Assembly (NCBI RefSeq): GCF_004297105.1
Contig: NZ_SCVE01000001.1
Span: 79,996-143,995, forward strand
Origin: Herbiconiux sp.
Lineage (GTDB): Bacteria; Actinomycetota; Actinomycetes; Actinomycetales; Microbacteriaceae
Length of the DNA stretch: 64,000 bases
Reading direction: 5' to 3'
Shown: positions 52,263 through 61,500 of the stretch, one piece after another
How the letters are laid out: every line of letters begins with the position of its first letter
How positions within the stretch are numbered: position 1 is the stretch's first letter
Notes under the pieces: generated by a model
Database searches by the model: none
Told to the model about the DNA's origin: nothing
Seen by the model: only the letters and a program-made list of their open reading frames with translations
Made by a program: the position numbers and the translations under genes

Positions 52263-52901
52263 GTGACCGACCTGATGCTCTCCTTCCCCTGGGAGGCCGA
52301 GGAGGTCGCCAGCCCTGCGCCTCCGCCGCATCTCGGCCGCATCGTGGCCACGTCGAGCGACCGGGTGGCCTGGCTTCGAGCCCGCAGCCGCGGTGTCACG
52401 GCGACGGATGCCGCCCGGCTCTCGAGCGACAGCGCGGTGCGCACGGTGGCGTGGGAGAAGTTCCACGGCACCGGCTTCACCGGCAATGCGTTCACCGATC
52501 ACGGCCGGGCACGCGAGCCCGAGATCGCCGCGTGGGTGCGGAGCGAGTACGCCATCGAGCCGAGTCTCGCCCTCTTCCACGCCGCCCGCGAGCGCCGGCA
52601 CCTCGCGACTCCGGATGGCGTGCGCGTCACCGACGACGGCACGGTGGAACTCGCCGAGATCAAGACCACCTCGAAACCGTGGTCGCGCATCCCCCGTGGA
52701 TATCTGCGCCAGGTGTGGTGGCAGCAGTACGTGCTGGGTGCCGAGCGAACCCTCGTGGTGTGGGAACAGCACCTCGACTTCGTGCCCGTCGCCGCCGAGC
52801 CCCGCTGCGAGTGGGTCGAGCGCGACGAGTCGCAGATCGAGCTGCTGGTGCGGCGCGCCGACGACCTGCTCGCCTGGATGCGCGGCGAGCGCCGCCCGTG
52901 A
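52263..52901 (+). CDS. YqaJ-type (lambda exonuclease-like) nuclease domain protein
   Basis: A 212-residue protein with the YqaJ/PD-(D/E)xK plan: WLRARSRGVTATDAARLSSDS (opening motif, RxxGxTxxD), GNAFTDHGRAREPEIAAWV (helix with conserved Glu), TPDGVRVTDDG and VELAEIKTT (the D...ExK catalytic core), YLRQVWWQQYVLGAERTLVVWE. YqaJ proteins are usually phage recombination exonucleases. Here the gene is a single chromosomal copy, co-translated (GTGA) with an alpha/beta hydrolase. GTG 52263 is chosen; ATG 52275 is possible. Role could be DNA repair; no recombinase partner is adjacent. Confidence 0.85.
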   Translation: MTDLMLSFPWEAEEVASPAPPPHLGRIVATSSDRVAWLRARSRGVTATDAARLSSDSAVRTVAWEKFHGTGFTGNAFTDHGRAREPEIAAWVRSEYAIEPSLALFHAARERRHLATPDGVRVTDDGTVELAEIKTTSKPWSRIPRGYLRQVWWQQYVLGAERTLVVWEQHLDFVPVAAEPRCEWVERDESQIELLVRRADDLLAWMRGERRP

Positions 52902-53680
52902 CCGTCCTTCTGCTCCACGGCCTCGGCGGCGACCGTTCGAGCCCGCTCGACCTCTTCGGGCCCGTCGTGCCGCCGGGTGAGCACCTGCTGGCTCTGGATG
53001 TACGGGGCCACGGTACCGACGAAAGGATCACCCCGCCGGAGGCCTTCGCCCTGGAGGCCTTGACCGCCGACATCGCCGCGCGCACCCGCTCGGCCCAGGA
53101 TGCCGTCGGCCGCCTCGGCGAACCGGTCACCGTGGTCGGCGTCTCGATGGGCGCCGCCATCGCCCTGCGGCTCGCTCTGCAGTCGGAGACGATACCCGGT
53201 TCACTGATCATCGACCGCGCCGTGTTCGTGCGGCCCGCCTTCACCGACGATCCGCTGCCCGAGAACCTCCTGGCCTTCCCGGTGATCGGCGAGCTGCTCG
53301 CCGACCGTGGGCCCGTGGAGGGCGAACGGGAGTTCCTCGCCACGGAGCTGTTCGCGCAGACACTCGCCGAGTCGCGCCTCGGCGCTCATGCACTGCTCGA
53401 GCAGTTCCGCAGCCCGCGGGCCGCCGAGCGCTTCCGCCGACTCATCGAGATTCCCCGCAACGCCGCCTTCGGGGCCGCCGACGATCTGGGAGGTCTCCAG
53501 CTGCCGACCGCGATCGTGTGGACAGAGCGCGACCCCGTGCATCCGGTCTCCGTCGCCGAGCTGTGGATGGACGAGCTCGGGGGTGCCTCCAGCATTCCGC
53601 TGCCGGCCCGCGACGACGACACCGCCGCTTACGTGGAGGCCACCCGCTCGGGCGTGGCATGCTGGCTCGGCTGGAGCTGA
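52898..53680 (+). CDS. Alpha/beta-fold hydrolase
   Basis: A 260-residue hydrolase. VTVLLLHGLGGDRSSPLDLF has the oxyanion loop (HGxG); VVGVSMGAAIALRLAL is the nucleophile elbow (GxSxG with Ser); the acid lies near IVWTERDPVHPV (Asp) and the catalytic His would be in DDDTAAYVEATRSG, where no His is visible. The C-terminal His is therefore missing or elsewhere, which weakens an active-hydrolase call. GTG 52898 overlaps the nuclease stop (GTGA). The last 52 bp overlap the convergent DUF998 gene. Confidence 0.85.
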   Translation: MTVLLLHGLGGDRSSPLDLFGPVVPPGEHLLALDVRGHGTDERITPPEAFALEALTADIAARTRSAQDAVGRLGEPVTVVGVSMGAAIALRLALQSETIPGSLIIDRAVFVRPAFTDDPLPENLLAFPVIGELLADRGPVEGEREFLATELFAQTLAESRLGAHALLEQFRSPRAAERFRRLIEIPRNAAFGAADDLGGLQLPTAIVWTERDPVHPVSVAELWMDELGGASSIPLPARDDDTAAYVEATRSGVACWLGWS

Positions 53681-54408
53681 CCCGGACTCTCGGTGCCCGT
53701 CTCCGGCAGGCCCGGAGCAGCCCCGACCGCCCGTGGCCAGACGTCGGCGGCGAGGAGCGAGGCCAGGCCGATCAGCCAGACGAGGGCGATCGTGGTGGCG
53801 ACGAGTTCGAGGATGCCACCGACCTGCGTGCCGAACCGCAGCAGGGAGAGCAGGCCGCCGATTCCCGCGATCACCGCGACCGAGATCGCCGCCGCGGCCG
53901 AGAACCGGGCCAGGCGGCGGAAACGGCTGTCGGTGGCCACCTGCAGCATCACGAACGAGGCGCCCGCGAATCCGATCACGGCACAGACGGTGTGGATGAG
54001 GTCTTGCCAGGTGAACGCGGCTCCCACCGGCAGCGGGCAGTACTGCGTGCAGGTCACCTGCGAGGCGATGCCGAAGGCGACCGCCGAGATCGCCAGCACG
54101 ACCGCGGCGGGGACCGCCGAGAAGAACCGCGTCCGCGGCGAGAGGCGGGGCATGCAGAGGGCCACGAGGCCTGCCGAGACCGCCACCGACGACAACGCGA
54201 TACGGAACACCACGGCGGTGGGTTCGACCGATGCACCCAGTTCGCTGACGTAGAGGAAGCGGTCGGCCGACAGCCGGGCCACCCAGATGAGCACGAGGCC
54301 TGCAGCGGTGAGCACGGCGGCGGCGGCCAGACCGGCGGCGCGGAGGCGCGGAATCGTCACGGGGAGCTTTCCGGTTGATGCGGAGGTGTCACGGAGTGAC
54401 GGTGTCAC
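53629..54408 (-). CDS. DUF998-family membrane protein
   Basis: A 259-residue protein with about seven hydrophobic segments and the layout of the DUF998 family (LSADRFLYVSELGASVEP after helix 1; FGIASQVTCTQYCP with a Cys pair; DLIHTVCAVIGFAGASFVML). The function of the family is unknown. ATG 54408 gives a short polar N-terminus. The 3' end overlaps the convergent hydrolase by 52 bp. Confidence 0.85.
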   Translation of the reverse strand: MTPSLRDTSASTGKLPVTIPRLRAAGLAAAAVLTAAGLVLIWVARLSADRFLYVSELGASVEPTAVVFRIALSSVAVSAGLVALCMPRLSPRTRFFSAVPAAVVLAISAVAFGIASQVTCTQYCPLPVGAAFTWQDLIHTVCAVIGFAGASFVMLQVATDSRFRRLARFSAAAAISVAVIAGIGGLLSLLRFGTQVGGILELVATTIALVWLIGLASLLAADVWPRAVGAAPGLPETGTESPGQLQPSQHATPERVAST

Positions 54409-54589
54409 TGAATGGCGGTGTCATTGGATATTAATGTGCGGCGGCCGAGTTTGCACCTCGGTGATGTGGCCGTAACACCTGTGAATTATTCAGCGAATAG
54501 CGTGTGACATAGCCGAGAGAGGCGACGCAGTGAGGCGGGTAGCCCGAGCCCGAAGTTGTGTGTCACGAAGAACGACGAAAGGGCGGACG

Positions 54590-55615
54590 ATGATCGAACA
54601 CTGGAGTACGTCATCGGTGGCCTCCAGCCCCACCCTCACCCACCCGGCCACGATGCGAGCCAGTGTGATCACCGCGTTCGGCGAACCCGAGGCACTGTCG
54701 ATCGCCGAAGTGCCGACGCCGCAGCGGGTGAACGCCGAGGTTCTGGTGAAAGTGGCCGCCGCGGGCGTCAATCCCCTCGACGCGAAGACGCGGGCCGGAC
54801 GCGGCGTCTCATCGGCCCTCACCGGCTTTCCCGCGATCCTCGGCTACGACTTCGCGGGCGTGGTCGTGGAGACCCCCTACGCCGGGCATCCGCTGAACGT
54901 GGGCGACGAGGTCTACGGCATGATGTCGGTTCCGCGTGGCGACGGCTCCTACGCCGAGTACGTCTCGGTGCCGACCCTGCAGGTCGCTCGCAAGCCCAAG
55001 ACCCTGTCGCTCACCGAGGCGGCCGGAGTGCCCCTCGCAGCGCTCACCGCGTGGGGCATGGTGGTCGACCTCGCGAAGGCGCACGAGGGGCAACGGATGC
55101 TCATCCACGCCGCCGCGGGCGGAGTCGGCCACTTCGCGGTGCAGTTCGCCGCCTATTTCGGAGCGAGGGTCACGGCCACCGGATCGACGCGCAATCAGAG
55201 CTGGCTGCGCGAGCTCGGCGCAGCCACGGTGATCGACTACTCCGCCACCGCTTTCGAGTCGCAGGTCTCCGACGTCGACGTGGTGATCGACCTCATCGGC
55301 AACACCAGCGCCGACACGGGCAGCCGGTCACTCCGCACCCTACGGCCCGGCGGACTCATCATCAATGCGCCGACCGGCAGCTGGGACGGATTCGAGGCGG
55401 AGGCCTCCGCCGCGGGCATGCGCGCCACGGCCTACAAGGTGGCCCCGGATGCCTCCACTCTCGCCGTGATCTCCCGGCTCATCGATTCGGGCGACGTGCG
55501 GGTGCACATCGACGAGATCTATCCCCTGAGCGAGGCCGCCGAGGCGCACCGCGCGCTCGAGCGGGGGCACACCCGGGGCAAGCTCGTGCTGCAGGTCGGG
55601 GGACTCCCCTTCTGA
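54590..55615 (+). CDS. Zinc-independent MDR-family quinone oxidoreductase-like protein
   Basis: A 341-residue medium-chain dehydrogenase/reductase. MRASVITAFGEPEALSIAEVP is the family N-terminus (residue 22 on), VKVAAAGVNPLDAKTRAG lacks zinc ligands, and the cofactor fold has MLIHAAAGGVGHFAVQFAAYFGARVTATGS (read in parts; AxxGGVG NADPH motif). GLIINAPTGS and HRALERGHTRGKLVLQV complete the fold. Members reduce quinones or enones with NADPH. ATG 54590 after GAAAGGGCGGACG gives a 21-residue N-terminal tail that is unusual; ATG 54653 at MRASV is an alternative start. Confidence 0.9.
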   Translation: MIEHWSTSSVASSPTLTHPATMRASVITAFGEPEALSIAEVPTPQRVNAEVLVKVAAAGVNPLDAKTRAGRGVSSALTGFPAILGYDFAGVVVETPYAGHPLNVGDEVYGMMSVPRGDGSYAEYVSVPTLQVARKPKTLSLTEAAGVPLAALTAWGMVVDLAKAHEGQRMLIHAAAGGVGHFAVQFAAYFGARVTATGSTRNQSWLRELGAATVIDYSATAFESQVSDVDVVIDLIGNTSADTGSRSLRTLRPGGLIINAPTGSWDGFEAEASAAGMRATAYKVAPDASTLAVISRLIDSGDVRVHIDEIYPLSEAAEAHRALERGHTRGKLVLQVGGLPF

Positions 55616-55687
55616 TCCGGACCTTCTGATCCGGGTCGTCGCGCCGATCCGTGCCGATGCCGGCGGCGTCGCCGACGCCGGTGCGCT

Positions 55688-56242
55688 TCAGCGCGCCGAT
55701 TCCACCGGAACCACGAGCAGCCGCTCGAACACGAAGTCGTCATGCACTTCGTCGCCCACCAGGAACGTCTTGGTTCCCACCTGCGAGAAACCGCTCTTGC
55801 CGTAGAAGCGGATGGCACGGGCGTTCTGCTGGTTCACGCCGAGCCAGAGGCTGGCGGCGCTGGCCGCGGCGGCGGCATCGAGAGACGACTCCATGAGGGT
55901 GGTGGCCACCCCGTGGCCGTGGAAGCCGTAGCGCACGTAGCACTTGCTCAGTTCGACGGTGGGCCGGGCCGAGACCGCCTCGGCCACGCCCGCATCCGTT
56001 GGTTCACCGAGAACCAGCATCGTGTAGCCGGCGATCTCGCCATCCACGTCGGCGAGCAGCACGATGCGGTCGTCACTCGCAAGGTAGCCCGCGAACCTCG
56101 ACTCCGAGAGGTGCTCGTCGATGAACGCGGTGATCGAGGCGGGAGCGGTGCCCGGAGGGCAGGCGAGTTCGAACGTCTCCGCGGCGACCGCGGCGACGAT
56201 TCCGGCATCTTCGATGCGGGCGCGACGGACTCTCGTGACCAT
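55688..56242 (-). CDS. GNAT family N-acetyltransferase
   Basis: A 184-residue acetyltransferase. MVTRVRRARIEDAGIVAAVAAETF opens the fold; VLLADVDGEIAGYTMLVLGEP is the central hairpin; ELSKCYVRYGFHGHGVATTLMESSLDAA is the acetyl-CoA loop (RYGFHGHGVA in place of the usual Q/RxxGxG/A); and NARAIRFYGKSGFSQVGTKTFLVG ends it. ATG 56242 is chosen over 56269 by fit. Acceptor unknown. Length and motifs resemble acetyltransferases acting on small amines or protein N-termini. Confidence 0.88.
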   Translation of the reverse strand: MVTRVRRARIEDAGIVAAVAAETFELACPPGTAPASITAFIDEHLSESRFAGYLASDDRIVLLADVDGEIAGYTMLVLGEPTDAGVAEAVSARPTVELSKCYVRYGFHGHGVATTLMESSLDAAAAASAASLWLGVNQQNARAIRFYGKSGFSQVGTKTFLVGDEVHDDFVFERLLVVPVESAR

Positions 56243-56287
56243 GCCGTTCACGGTACTACGCCAACCCATAGCCGGCTGGGAATGCGG

Positions 56288-56317
56288 AAAGGGCCCGCCG
56301 CGAGGCGAGCTCTTTCT
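56288..56317 (-). terminator. Terminator downstream of rplA
   Basis: On the minus strand AAAGAGCTCGCC pairs with GGCGGGCCCTTT (one mismatch, one wobble) around TCGC. It lies 30 bases past the rplA stop and should end the secE-nusG-rplK-rplA transcript. Confidence 0.75.
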
Positions 56318-56346
56318 CTACTGCTACCACCCCCGGAGGGGATGAA

Positions 56347-57036
56347 TCAGATGGCGTTGACGTCCAGCGGGATGCCGGGGCCGAACGTGGTCGACACGGC
56401 GCCCTTCTGGATGTAGCGGCCCTTCGCCGACGACGGCTTGAGACGCACGACCTCTTCGAGAGCGGCGGCGATGTTCTCGTCGAGCTGCTCGGGGGTGAAG
56501 GCGGCCTTGCCCACGACGAAGTGCACGTTGGCGTGCTTGTCGACGCGGAACTCGATCTTTCCACCCTTGATCTCGTTGACGGCCTTGGCCACATCGGGGG
56601 TGACGGTACCGGTCTTCGGGTTCGGCATGAGGCCACGCGGGCCGAGCACCTTACCGAGACGACCGACCTTGCCCATGAGCTCCGGCGTGGAGACGGCCGA
56701 GTCGAACGCGGTGTACCCACCGGCGACCTTCTCGATCAGCTCGTCGCCACCGACCTCGTCGGCACCGGCCGCGATGGCGGCTTCGGCGGCGGGGCCCGTT
56801 GCGAACACGATGACGCGGGCGGTCTTGCCCGTGCCGTGCGGCAGGATGACGGTGCCGCGCACCATCTGGTCGGCCTTACGGGGGTCGACACCGAGCTTCA
56901 GAGCGACCTCGACGGTGCTGTTGAAGTTCGACGAGCCGGTCTCGCGTGCGAGCTGCACGGCTTCCGACGGGGTGTAGTACTTTCCGGCTTCGATCTTCTC
57001 GGCCGCGGCCCGGTAGGCCTTTGACTTCTGTGCCAT
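56347..57036 (-). CDS. rplA: 50S ribosomal protein uL1
   Basis: A 229-residue L1 stalk protein: [26 protein letters not shown] at the N-terminus, [30 protein letters not shown] (23S rRNA binding, read in parts), [15 protein letters not shown] (signature) and [21 protein letters not shown]. It binds the E-site rRNA and represses its own operon. It follows rplK by 16 bp. Confidence 0.99.
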   Translation of the reverse strand: MAQKSKAYRAAAEKIEAGKYYTPSEAVQLARETGSSNFNSTVEVALKLGVDPRKADQMVRGTVILPHGTGKTARVIVFATGPAAEAAIAAGADEVGGDELIEKVAGGYTAFDSAVSTPELMGKVGRLGKVLGPRGLMPNPKTGTVTPDVAKAVNEIKGGKIEFRVDKHANVHFVVGKAAFTPEQLDENIAAALEEVVRLKPSSAKGRYIQKGAVSTTFGPGIPLDVNAI

Positions 57037-57052
57037 GTTCTCCGCCTCCCCT

Positions 57053-57484
57053 TTACGCTTCGACCGTGATGCCCATGGAACGGGCAGTACCGGCGATGAT
57101 CTTCATTGCAGCCTCGACGTCGTTGGCGTTCAGGTCGACCTGCTTCTGCTCGGCGATCTGACGTACCTGCTCACGGGTGAGCTTCGCGACCTTGACGGTG
57201 TGCGGGGTGGAGGAGCCCTTGGCGACGCCTGCCGCCTTCTTGATGAGCTCCGCCGCCGGCGGGGTCTTCAGCACGAAGGTGAACGAGCGGTCTTCGTAGA
57301 CCGTGATCTCGACGGGGATGACGTTGCCGCGCTGCGACTCGGTCGCCGCGTTGTACGCCTTGCAGAACTCCATGATGTTCACGCCGTGCTGACCGAGCGC
57401 CGGGCCGATGGGCGGGGCGGGGTTGGCGGCGCCGGCCTGGATCTGAAGCTTGATCAGACCTGTGACCTTCTTCTTCGGTGCCAT
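57053..57484 (-). CDS. rplK: 50S ribosomal protein uL11
   Basis: A 143-residue GTPase-centre protein: [39 protein letters not shown] (N-terminal proline-rich domain, read in parts) and [40 protein letters not shown] (C-terminal RNA-binding domain, read in parts). It is the thiostrepton-site protein and is also needed for stringent response sensing by Rel. Confidence 0.99.
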   Translation of the reverse strand: MAPKKKVTGLIKLQIQAGAANPAPPIGPALGQHGVNIMEFCKAYNAATESQRGNVIPVEITVYEDRSFTFVLKTPPAAELIKKAAGVAKGSSTPHTVKVAKLTREQVRQIAEQKQVDLNANDVEAAMKIIAGTARSMGITVEA

Positions 57485-57588
57485 AGTTTTCTCTTTTCTT
57501 TCGCGCCGCTGACAAGCGGCTCTCCCACCACAGGGCTTCTCCCTGGAGTGGTTGTGGCAGATGTGCCCGCGAGGGCAACCTGCCTATC

Positions 57589-58491
57589 TTACATCTTTGT
57601 GACCTGGTCGAACGAGAGCTCGACGGGGGTCTCGCGCTCGAAGAGCGAGACGAGAACCGTGAGCTTGCCGCTCTCGGGCTTGATCTCGCTGATCGAACCG
57701 GGGAGGCCCGCGAAGGAGCCCTCCTTGATGGTGATGGTCTCGCCGATCTCGAAGTCGACCTCGGCCGGGATCGAGCGGGCCACGGCCTTGCCGCCCTTGG
57801 AGCCGGCGGTCTTCGAGGTGGGGACCTCCTTCACCTCGACGAGGCTCTTCAGCATGTTGAAGGCCTCTTCGAAACGGAGCGGAGTGGGGTTGTGCGAGTT
57901 GCCCACGAAGCCCGTGACACCGGGGGTGTGACGCACGACCGACCAGCTGTCCTCGTTGAGGAACATACGCACGAGCACGTAGCCGGGAATGCGCACGCGG
58001 GTGACGAGCTTGCGCTGGCCGTTCTTGATCTCGACCACGTCTTCCATCGGCACCTCGACCTGGAAGACGAAGTCCTCCATGCCCATCGAGGTCTTGCGGC
58101 TCTCGATGTTCGACTTCACACGCTTCTCGAAGCCGGCGTAGGAGTGGATGACGTACCACTTGCCGGGGAGGGTGCGGAGCTCGGCGCGGAAGGCGTCGTA
58201 CGGGTCGGCCTCTTCGGCCTCGACGTCAGCATCCGCATCCGCTTCCGTCTCGGCGAGCGCCGAGTCGACCTCGGCCTCGGTGAGCTCGGCCGCATCGACC
58301 GGCTGGTCGGCGACGACGGCGTCGGAGTCTTCGAGCACGTCGAGAACAGCCGCCGCTTCGTCGAAGGAGTCGATGTTCAGTGCGTCGTCGACAACGGCAT
58401 CCGCTTCGGGGTCGGCCGCCTCGTCGATCGCCTCGAGGAGGGCGTCGAGGTCGGCCGGCACGCCGGCTTCATCGGGCTTTGCGTCAGACAA
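57589..58491 (-). CDS. nusG: Transcription termination/antitermination protein NusG
   Basis: A 300-residue NusG with an acidic, low-complexity N-terminal extension of about 120 residues (rich in Asp, Glu, Ala), typical of actinobacterial NusG. The NGN domain begins at KWYVIHSYAGFEKRVKSNIESR and has YVLVRMFLNEDSWSVVRHTPGVTGFVG; the KOW domain contains FEIGETITIKEGSFAGLPGSI. It binds RNA polymerase and Rho/S10. It follows secE by 52 bp. Confidence 0.97.
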   Translation of the reverse strand: MSDAKPDEAGVPADLDALLEAIDEAADPEADAVVDDALNIDSFDEAAAVLDVLEDSDAVVADQPVDAAELTEAEVDSALAETEADADADVEAEEADPYDAFRAELRTLPGKWYVIHSYAGFEKRVKSNIESRKTSMGMEDFVFQVEVPMEDVVEIKNGQRKLVTRVRIPGYVLVRMFLNEDSWSVVRHTPGVTGFVGNSHNPTPLRFEEAFNMLKSLVEVKEVPTSKTAGSKGGKAVARSIPAEVDFEIGETITIKEGSFAGLPGSISEIKPESGKLTVLVSLFERETPVELSFDQVTKM

Positions 58492-58543
58492 AATGAATTC
58501 GTTTCCTTCTGGGTTTGGTTGGTCGATCAGTGCCGTCGGTCGA

Positions 58544-58834
58544 TCAGGACGGGTTACCGAACACGATGATCGCGAGCCAGCCGAACAGGGTGTCGAGCCC
58601 CACGACGATCGCCATCATGATGACGACGAAGACCAGCACGACAACGGTGTAGCTCACGAGTTCGCGGCGGGTGGGGGTGACCACCTTGCGGAGTTCGGTG
58701 AACACCTGCCGGATGAACAAGGCGATGCGGGCGAACGGGTTGCGCCGGGCAGCCCGATCTTTTTTGGCATTCTCGACGACGTCCTCGGACGGTTCGTCAA
58801 TTACTTTTCGTGCCACCGTGTCAGTACCTTTCAC
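58544..58834 (-). CDS. secE: Preprotein translocase subunit SecE
   Basis: A 96-residue short actinobacterial SecE. The amphipathic helix RIALFIRQVFTELRKVVTPTRREL is the conserved SecE signature; one membrane helix follows (YTVVVLVFVVIMMAIVVGLDTLF). It stabilises SecY in the translocon. It lies 25 bp downstream of tRNA-Trp on the minus strand, standard bacterial order. Confidence 0.97.
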   Translation of the reverse strand: MKGTDTVARKVIDEPSEDVVENAKKDRAARRNPFARIALFIRQVFTELRKVVTPTRRELVSYTVVVLVFVVIMMAIVVGLDTLFGWLAIIVFGNPS

Positions 58835-58859
58835 ATGCCGGAATTGTTCAACACCGGTG

Positions 58860-58932
58860 CAGGGCGGACAGGACTCGAACCTGCAACCTGCGGTTTTGGA
58901 GACCGCTGCTCTACCAATTGAGCCACCGCCCT
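58860..58932 (-). tRNA. trpT: tRNA-Trp (anticodon CCA)
   Basis: On the minus strand AGGGCGG (58932-58926) pairs with CCGCCCT (58867-58861). Anticodon CCA is complementary to plus-strand 58897-58899, in loop CTCCAAA. Discriminator base is G; CCA is not encoded. It precedes secE, as in most actinobacteria. Confidence 0.97.
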
Positions 58933-59083
58933 AAGCATTGAAACCCGCGCCGCTTCGCTACACTCGCTTCAAGGAATCAGCGCCAGAAAATTGGCATAGA
59001 AAAGCTTGGCAGATTTCAACTACCGACAGACAGTGTAGGTCACATCCTGTGACACCGCAAAGCCAGCGAGACGGAGCACCAGC

Positions 59084-60118
59084 ATGCGCGCAGGCGCCTT
59101 CAGGATCGGGTTCATCGCCACCCTCGGCGGTCTCGTGGCCATCGCCCTCGGGTTCGCCTTCACGCAGCTGTCCACCGTGGTCATCTGCATCCTCGCCTCG
59201 CTCTTCCTGGCGCTCGGCCTCGATCCGCTCGTACGGTGGCTGACGAGGAGGCACATCCCGCGCGGCTGGTCGATCGTGATCGTGTTCGTGCTGGTGATCG
59301 CGTTCGCGGTGCTCGTGTTCTTCCTGGTCATCCCCGCAGTGGTCGCCCAGACCACCGAGCTGATCACGAATCTGCCGGGCGCGGTGAAGAGCATCACCGG
59401 CGAGAAGTGGTTCACCGAGGTGTTCGGCGACTCCGTCGACACCCAGAAGCTCGTGAGCGACTTCGAGAGCTACCTCTCCGACCCCAACAACATCGCCACG
59501 CTCGGCGGCGGCGTGCTGAAGATCGGGATGGCGCTCATCAACGGCATCTCGGGCGGCATCCTGGTGCTCGTGCTCACGCTCTTCTTCCTCGGCTCGCTCG
59601 ACGCCGTGAAGAACAGCTTCTACGTGATGGTTCCCGCCTCGCGGCGCGAGGGCGTGAAGTCGATCACCGAGCAGATCGTGCGCTCGATCGGCAAGTACGT
59701 GAGCGGACAGGTCATCCTGGCCGGCACGAACGGCGTCTTCGGCTTCATCGCGATGGAGCTGATCGGGGTGCCGTACGCCGGCGCCCTCGCCGTGGTGGCC
59801 TTCCTGCTGGCGCTCATCCCACTCGTCGGCACGATCATCAGCGCGATCCTGGTCACCTTCATCGGGCTCACCGTGTCGCCCGGCACCGCCGTGGCGATCG
59901 GCGTCTACTTCCTCGTCTACATGCAGGTCGAGGCATATGTGTTCAGTCCGCGCGTCATGAACAAGGCCGTGGATGTGCCCGGCATCCTCGTCGTGATCGG
60001 GGCACTCGTGGGCGGCACACTGCTCGGGGTGCTCGGCGCGTTGATCGCCGTGCCGGTCGTGGCATCCGTGCTCATCATCGTGAAACAGGTCGTGATCCCG
60101 CGACAGAACGCGGCGTGA
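59084..60118 (+). CDS. AI-2E family transporter
   Basis: A 344-residue membrane protein with seven to eight helices. Typical stretches are [35 protein letters not shown] (read in parts), [57 protein letters not shown] and [29 protein letters not shown]. The family was named for AI-2 export by TqsA; other members are Na+/H+ antiporters, so substrate is open. ATG 59084 after ACGGAGCACCAGC. Divergent from tRNA-Trp. Confidence 0.93.
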   Translation: MRAGAFRIGFIATLGGLVAIALGFAFTQLSTVVICILASLFLALGLDPLVRWLTRRHIPRGWSIVIVFVLVIAFAVLVFFLVIPAVVAQTTELITNLPGAVKSITGEKWFTEVFGDSVDTQKLVSDFESYLSDPNNIATLGGGVLKIGMALINGISGGILVLVLTLFFLGSLDAVKNSFYVMVPASRREGVKSITEQIVRSIGKYVSGQVILAGTNGVFGFIAMELIGVPYAGALAVVAFLLALIPLVGTIISAILVTFIGLTVSPGTAVAIGVYFLVYMQVEAYVFSPRVMNKAVDVPGILVVIGALVGGTLLGVLGALIAVPVVASVLIIVKQVVIPRQNAA

Positions 60119-60188
60119 CGCGCCGATCTGTCGTGTCACGGGCCCGTCGGCCGGGACTTCCCGGCCCGCAGCGAGTAGCCTTTACGGC

Positions 60189-61388
60189 GTGACGAACCAC
60201 CCACGCATCTCCAGACGAATCGCCTCCATCGCCGAGTCGGCGACCCTCAAGGTCGACGCGAAGGCGAAGAGCCTCCAGGCGGCCGGCCGGCCGGTCGTGA
60301 GCTACGCCGCCGGCGAGCCCGACTTCCCCACGCCGCCGCACATCGTGGAGGCGGCTGCGGCCGCGGTGCTCGATCCGAAGAACCACCGCTACACCCCCGC
60401 CGCCGGCCTGCCGGAACTGCGCGAGGCGATCGCCGCGAAGACCCTTCGCGACAGCGGCCTCGAGGTGTCGCCGGCGCAGGTGATCGTCACCAACGGGGGC
60501 AAGCAGGCCGTGTACGAGGCCTTCGCCACCCTGCTCGACCCGGGCGACGAGGTTCTCGTGCCCACCCCGTACTGGACGACGTATCCGGAGTCCATCGCCC
60601 TCGCGGGTGGAGTACCGGTCGAGGTCTTCGCGGGCAGCGACCAGAACTACCTCGTCACCGTGGAGCAGCTCGAAGCCGCGCGCACCCCGCGCACCAAGGT
60701 GCTGCTGTTCGTGTCGCCGTCGAACCCCACGGGCGCCGTGTACTCCCCCGAACAGACCAAGGAGATCGGCGAGTGGGCCGAGTCCAACGGCCTCTGGGTG
60801 ATCAGCGACGAGATCTACCAGAACCTGGTCTACGACGGACTCACCGCGCAGTCGATCGTCTCCGCCGTGCCCGCACTGGCCGATCGCACCCTCCTCGTGA
60901 ACGGCGTCGCGAAGACCTACGCCATGACCGGGTGGCGCGTGGGATGGATGGTCGGCCCGCTCGACGCCATCAAGGCCGCGTCGAACCTCCAGTCGCACAT
61001 GACGTCGAACGTGGCGAACGTCTCGCAGCGCGCGGCGATCGCGGCCCTCGCCGGGCCGCAGGACACCGTCGAGGTCATGCGTTCCACGTACGACCGCCGA
61101 CGCAAGCTCGTGGTCGACGGGCTCAACCAGATCTCCGGCGTGCACACGCCGCTGCCCGAGGGCGCGTTCTACGTGTACCCGGATGTCACGGGGCTGCTCG
61201 GTCGCACCTGGGGTGGCGTGACGCCCACGACGTCGCTGGAGCTGGCCGACCTCATCCTCGACCAGGTGGAGGTGGCGACGGTGCCCGGTGAGGCGTTCGG
61301 GCCGAGCGGATTCCTCCGGTTGTCGTACGCCCTGGGCGACGAGGCGCTGCTCGAGGGGATCGGGCGGCTGCAGCGGCTGTTCGCGTAG
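60189..61388 (+). CDS. aspC: Class I pyridoxal-phosphate aminotransferase (aspartate aminotransferase-like)
   Basis: A 399-residue fold-type I enzyme. K242 in [19 protein letters not shown] binds [17 protein letters not shown] has the cofactor Asp/Tyr; [17 protein letters not shown] contains the Asn; GFLRLSYAL holds the C-terminal substrate Arg. It is the type Ib aspartate aminotransferase commonly found next to secE in actinobacteria. GTG 60189. It probably also transaminates related amino acids. Confidence 0.95.
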   Translation: MTNHPRISRRIASIAESATLKVDAKAKSLQAAGRPVVSYAAGEPDFPTPPHIVEAAAAAVLDPKNHRYTPAAGLPELREAIAAKTLRDSGLEVSPAQVIVTNGGKQAVYEAFATLLDPGDEVLVPTPYWTTYPESIALAGGVPVEVFAGSDQNYLVTVEQLEAARTPRTKVLLFVSPSNPTGAVYSPEQTKEIGEWAESNGLWVISDEIYQNLVYDGLTAQSIVSAVPALADRTLLVNGVAKTYAMTGWRVGWMVGPLDAIKAASNLQSHMTSNVANVSQRAAIAALAGPQDTVEVMRSTYDRRRKLVVDGLNQISGVHTPLPEGAFYVYPDVTGLLGRTWGGVTPTTSLELADLILDQVEVATVPGEAFGPSGFLRLSYALGDEALLEGIGRLQRLFA

Positions 61389-61389
61389 G

Positions 61390-61431
61390 CGGTTGTTCGC
61401 GCAGCGGTTCCTCGCTTAGCGGTTCCTCGCG
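61390..61431. repeat. 15-bp direct repeats after aspC
   Basis: Three near-copies of GCGGTTCCTCGCTTA (first unit GCGGTTGTTCGCGCA) run directly from the aspC stop. They lie in the short gap before a large membrane-protein gene. No hairpin is evident. Confidence 0.65.
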
Positions 61432-61500
61432 GTCGCCCCGGTGACCGGTAGAACGATTACTCACTGAGGTAGGTCGTTCTGGGCAAGTAGAGTTTTGCTC

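Noticed and set aside
46749..57484. Treating the split of rplKA from rplJL as unusual
   Set aside because: Separation of these operons by several kilobases also occurs in other actinobacteria such as mycobacteria.
59039..59053. GTCACATCCTGTGAC as a CRP-type site
   Set aside because: The half-site order is reversed relative to TGTGA-N6-TCACA, and it is too short to be convincing.
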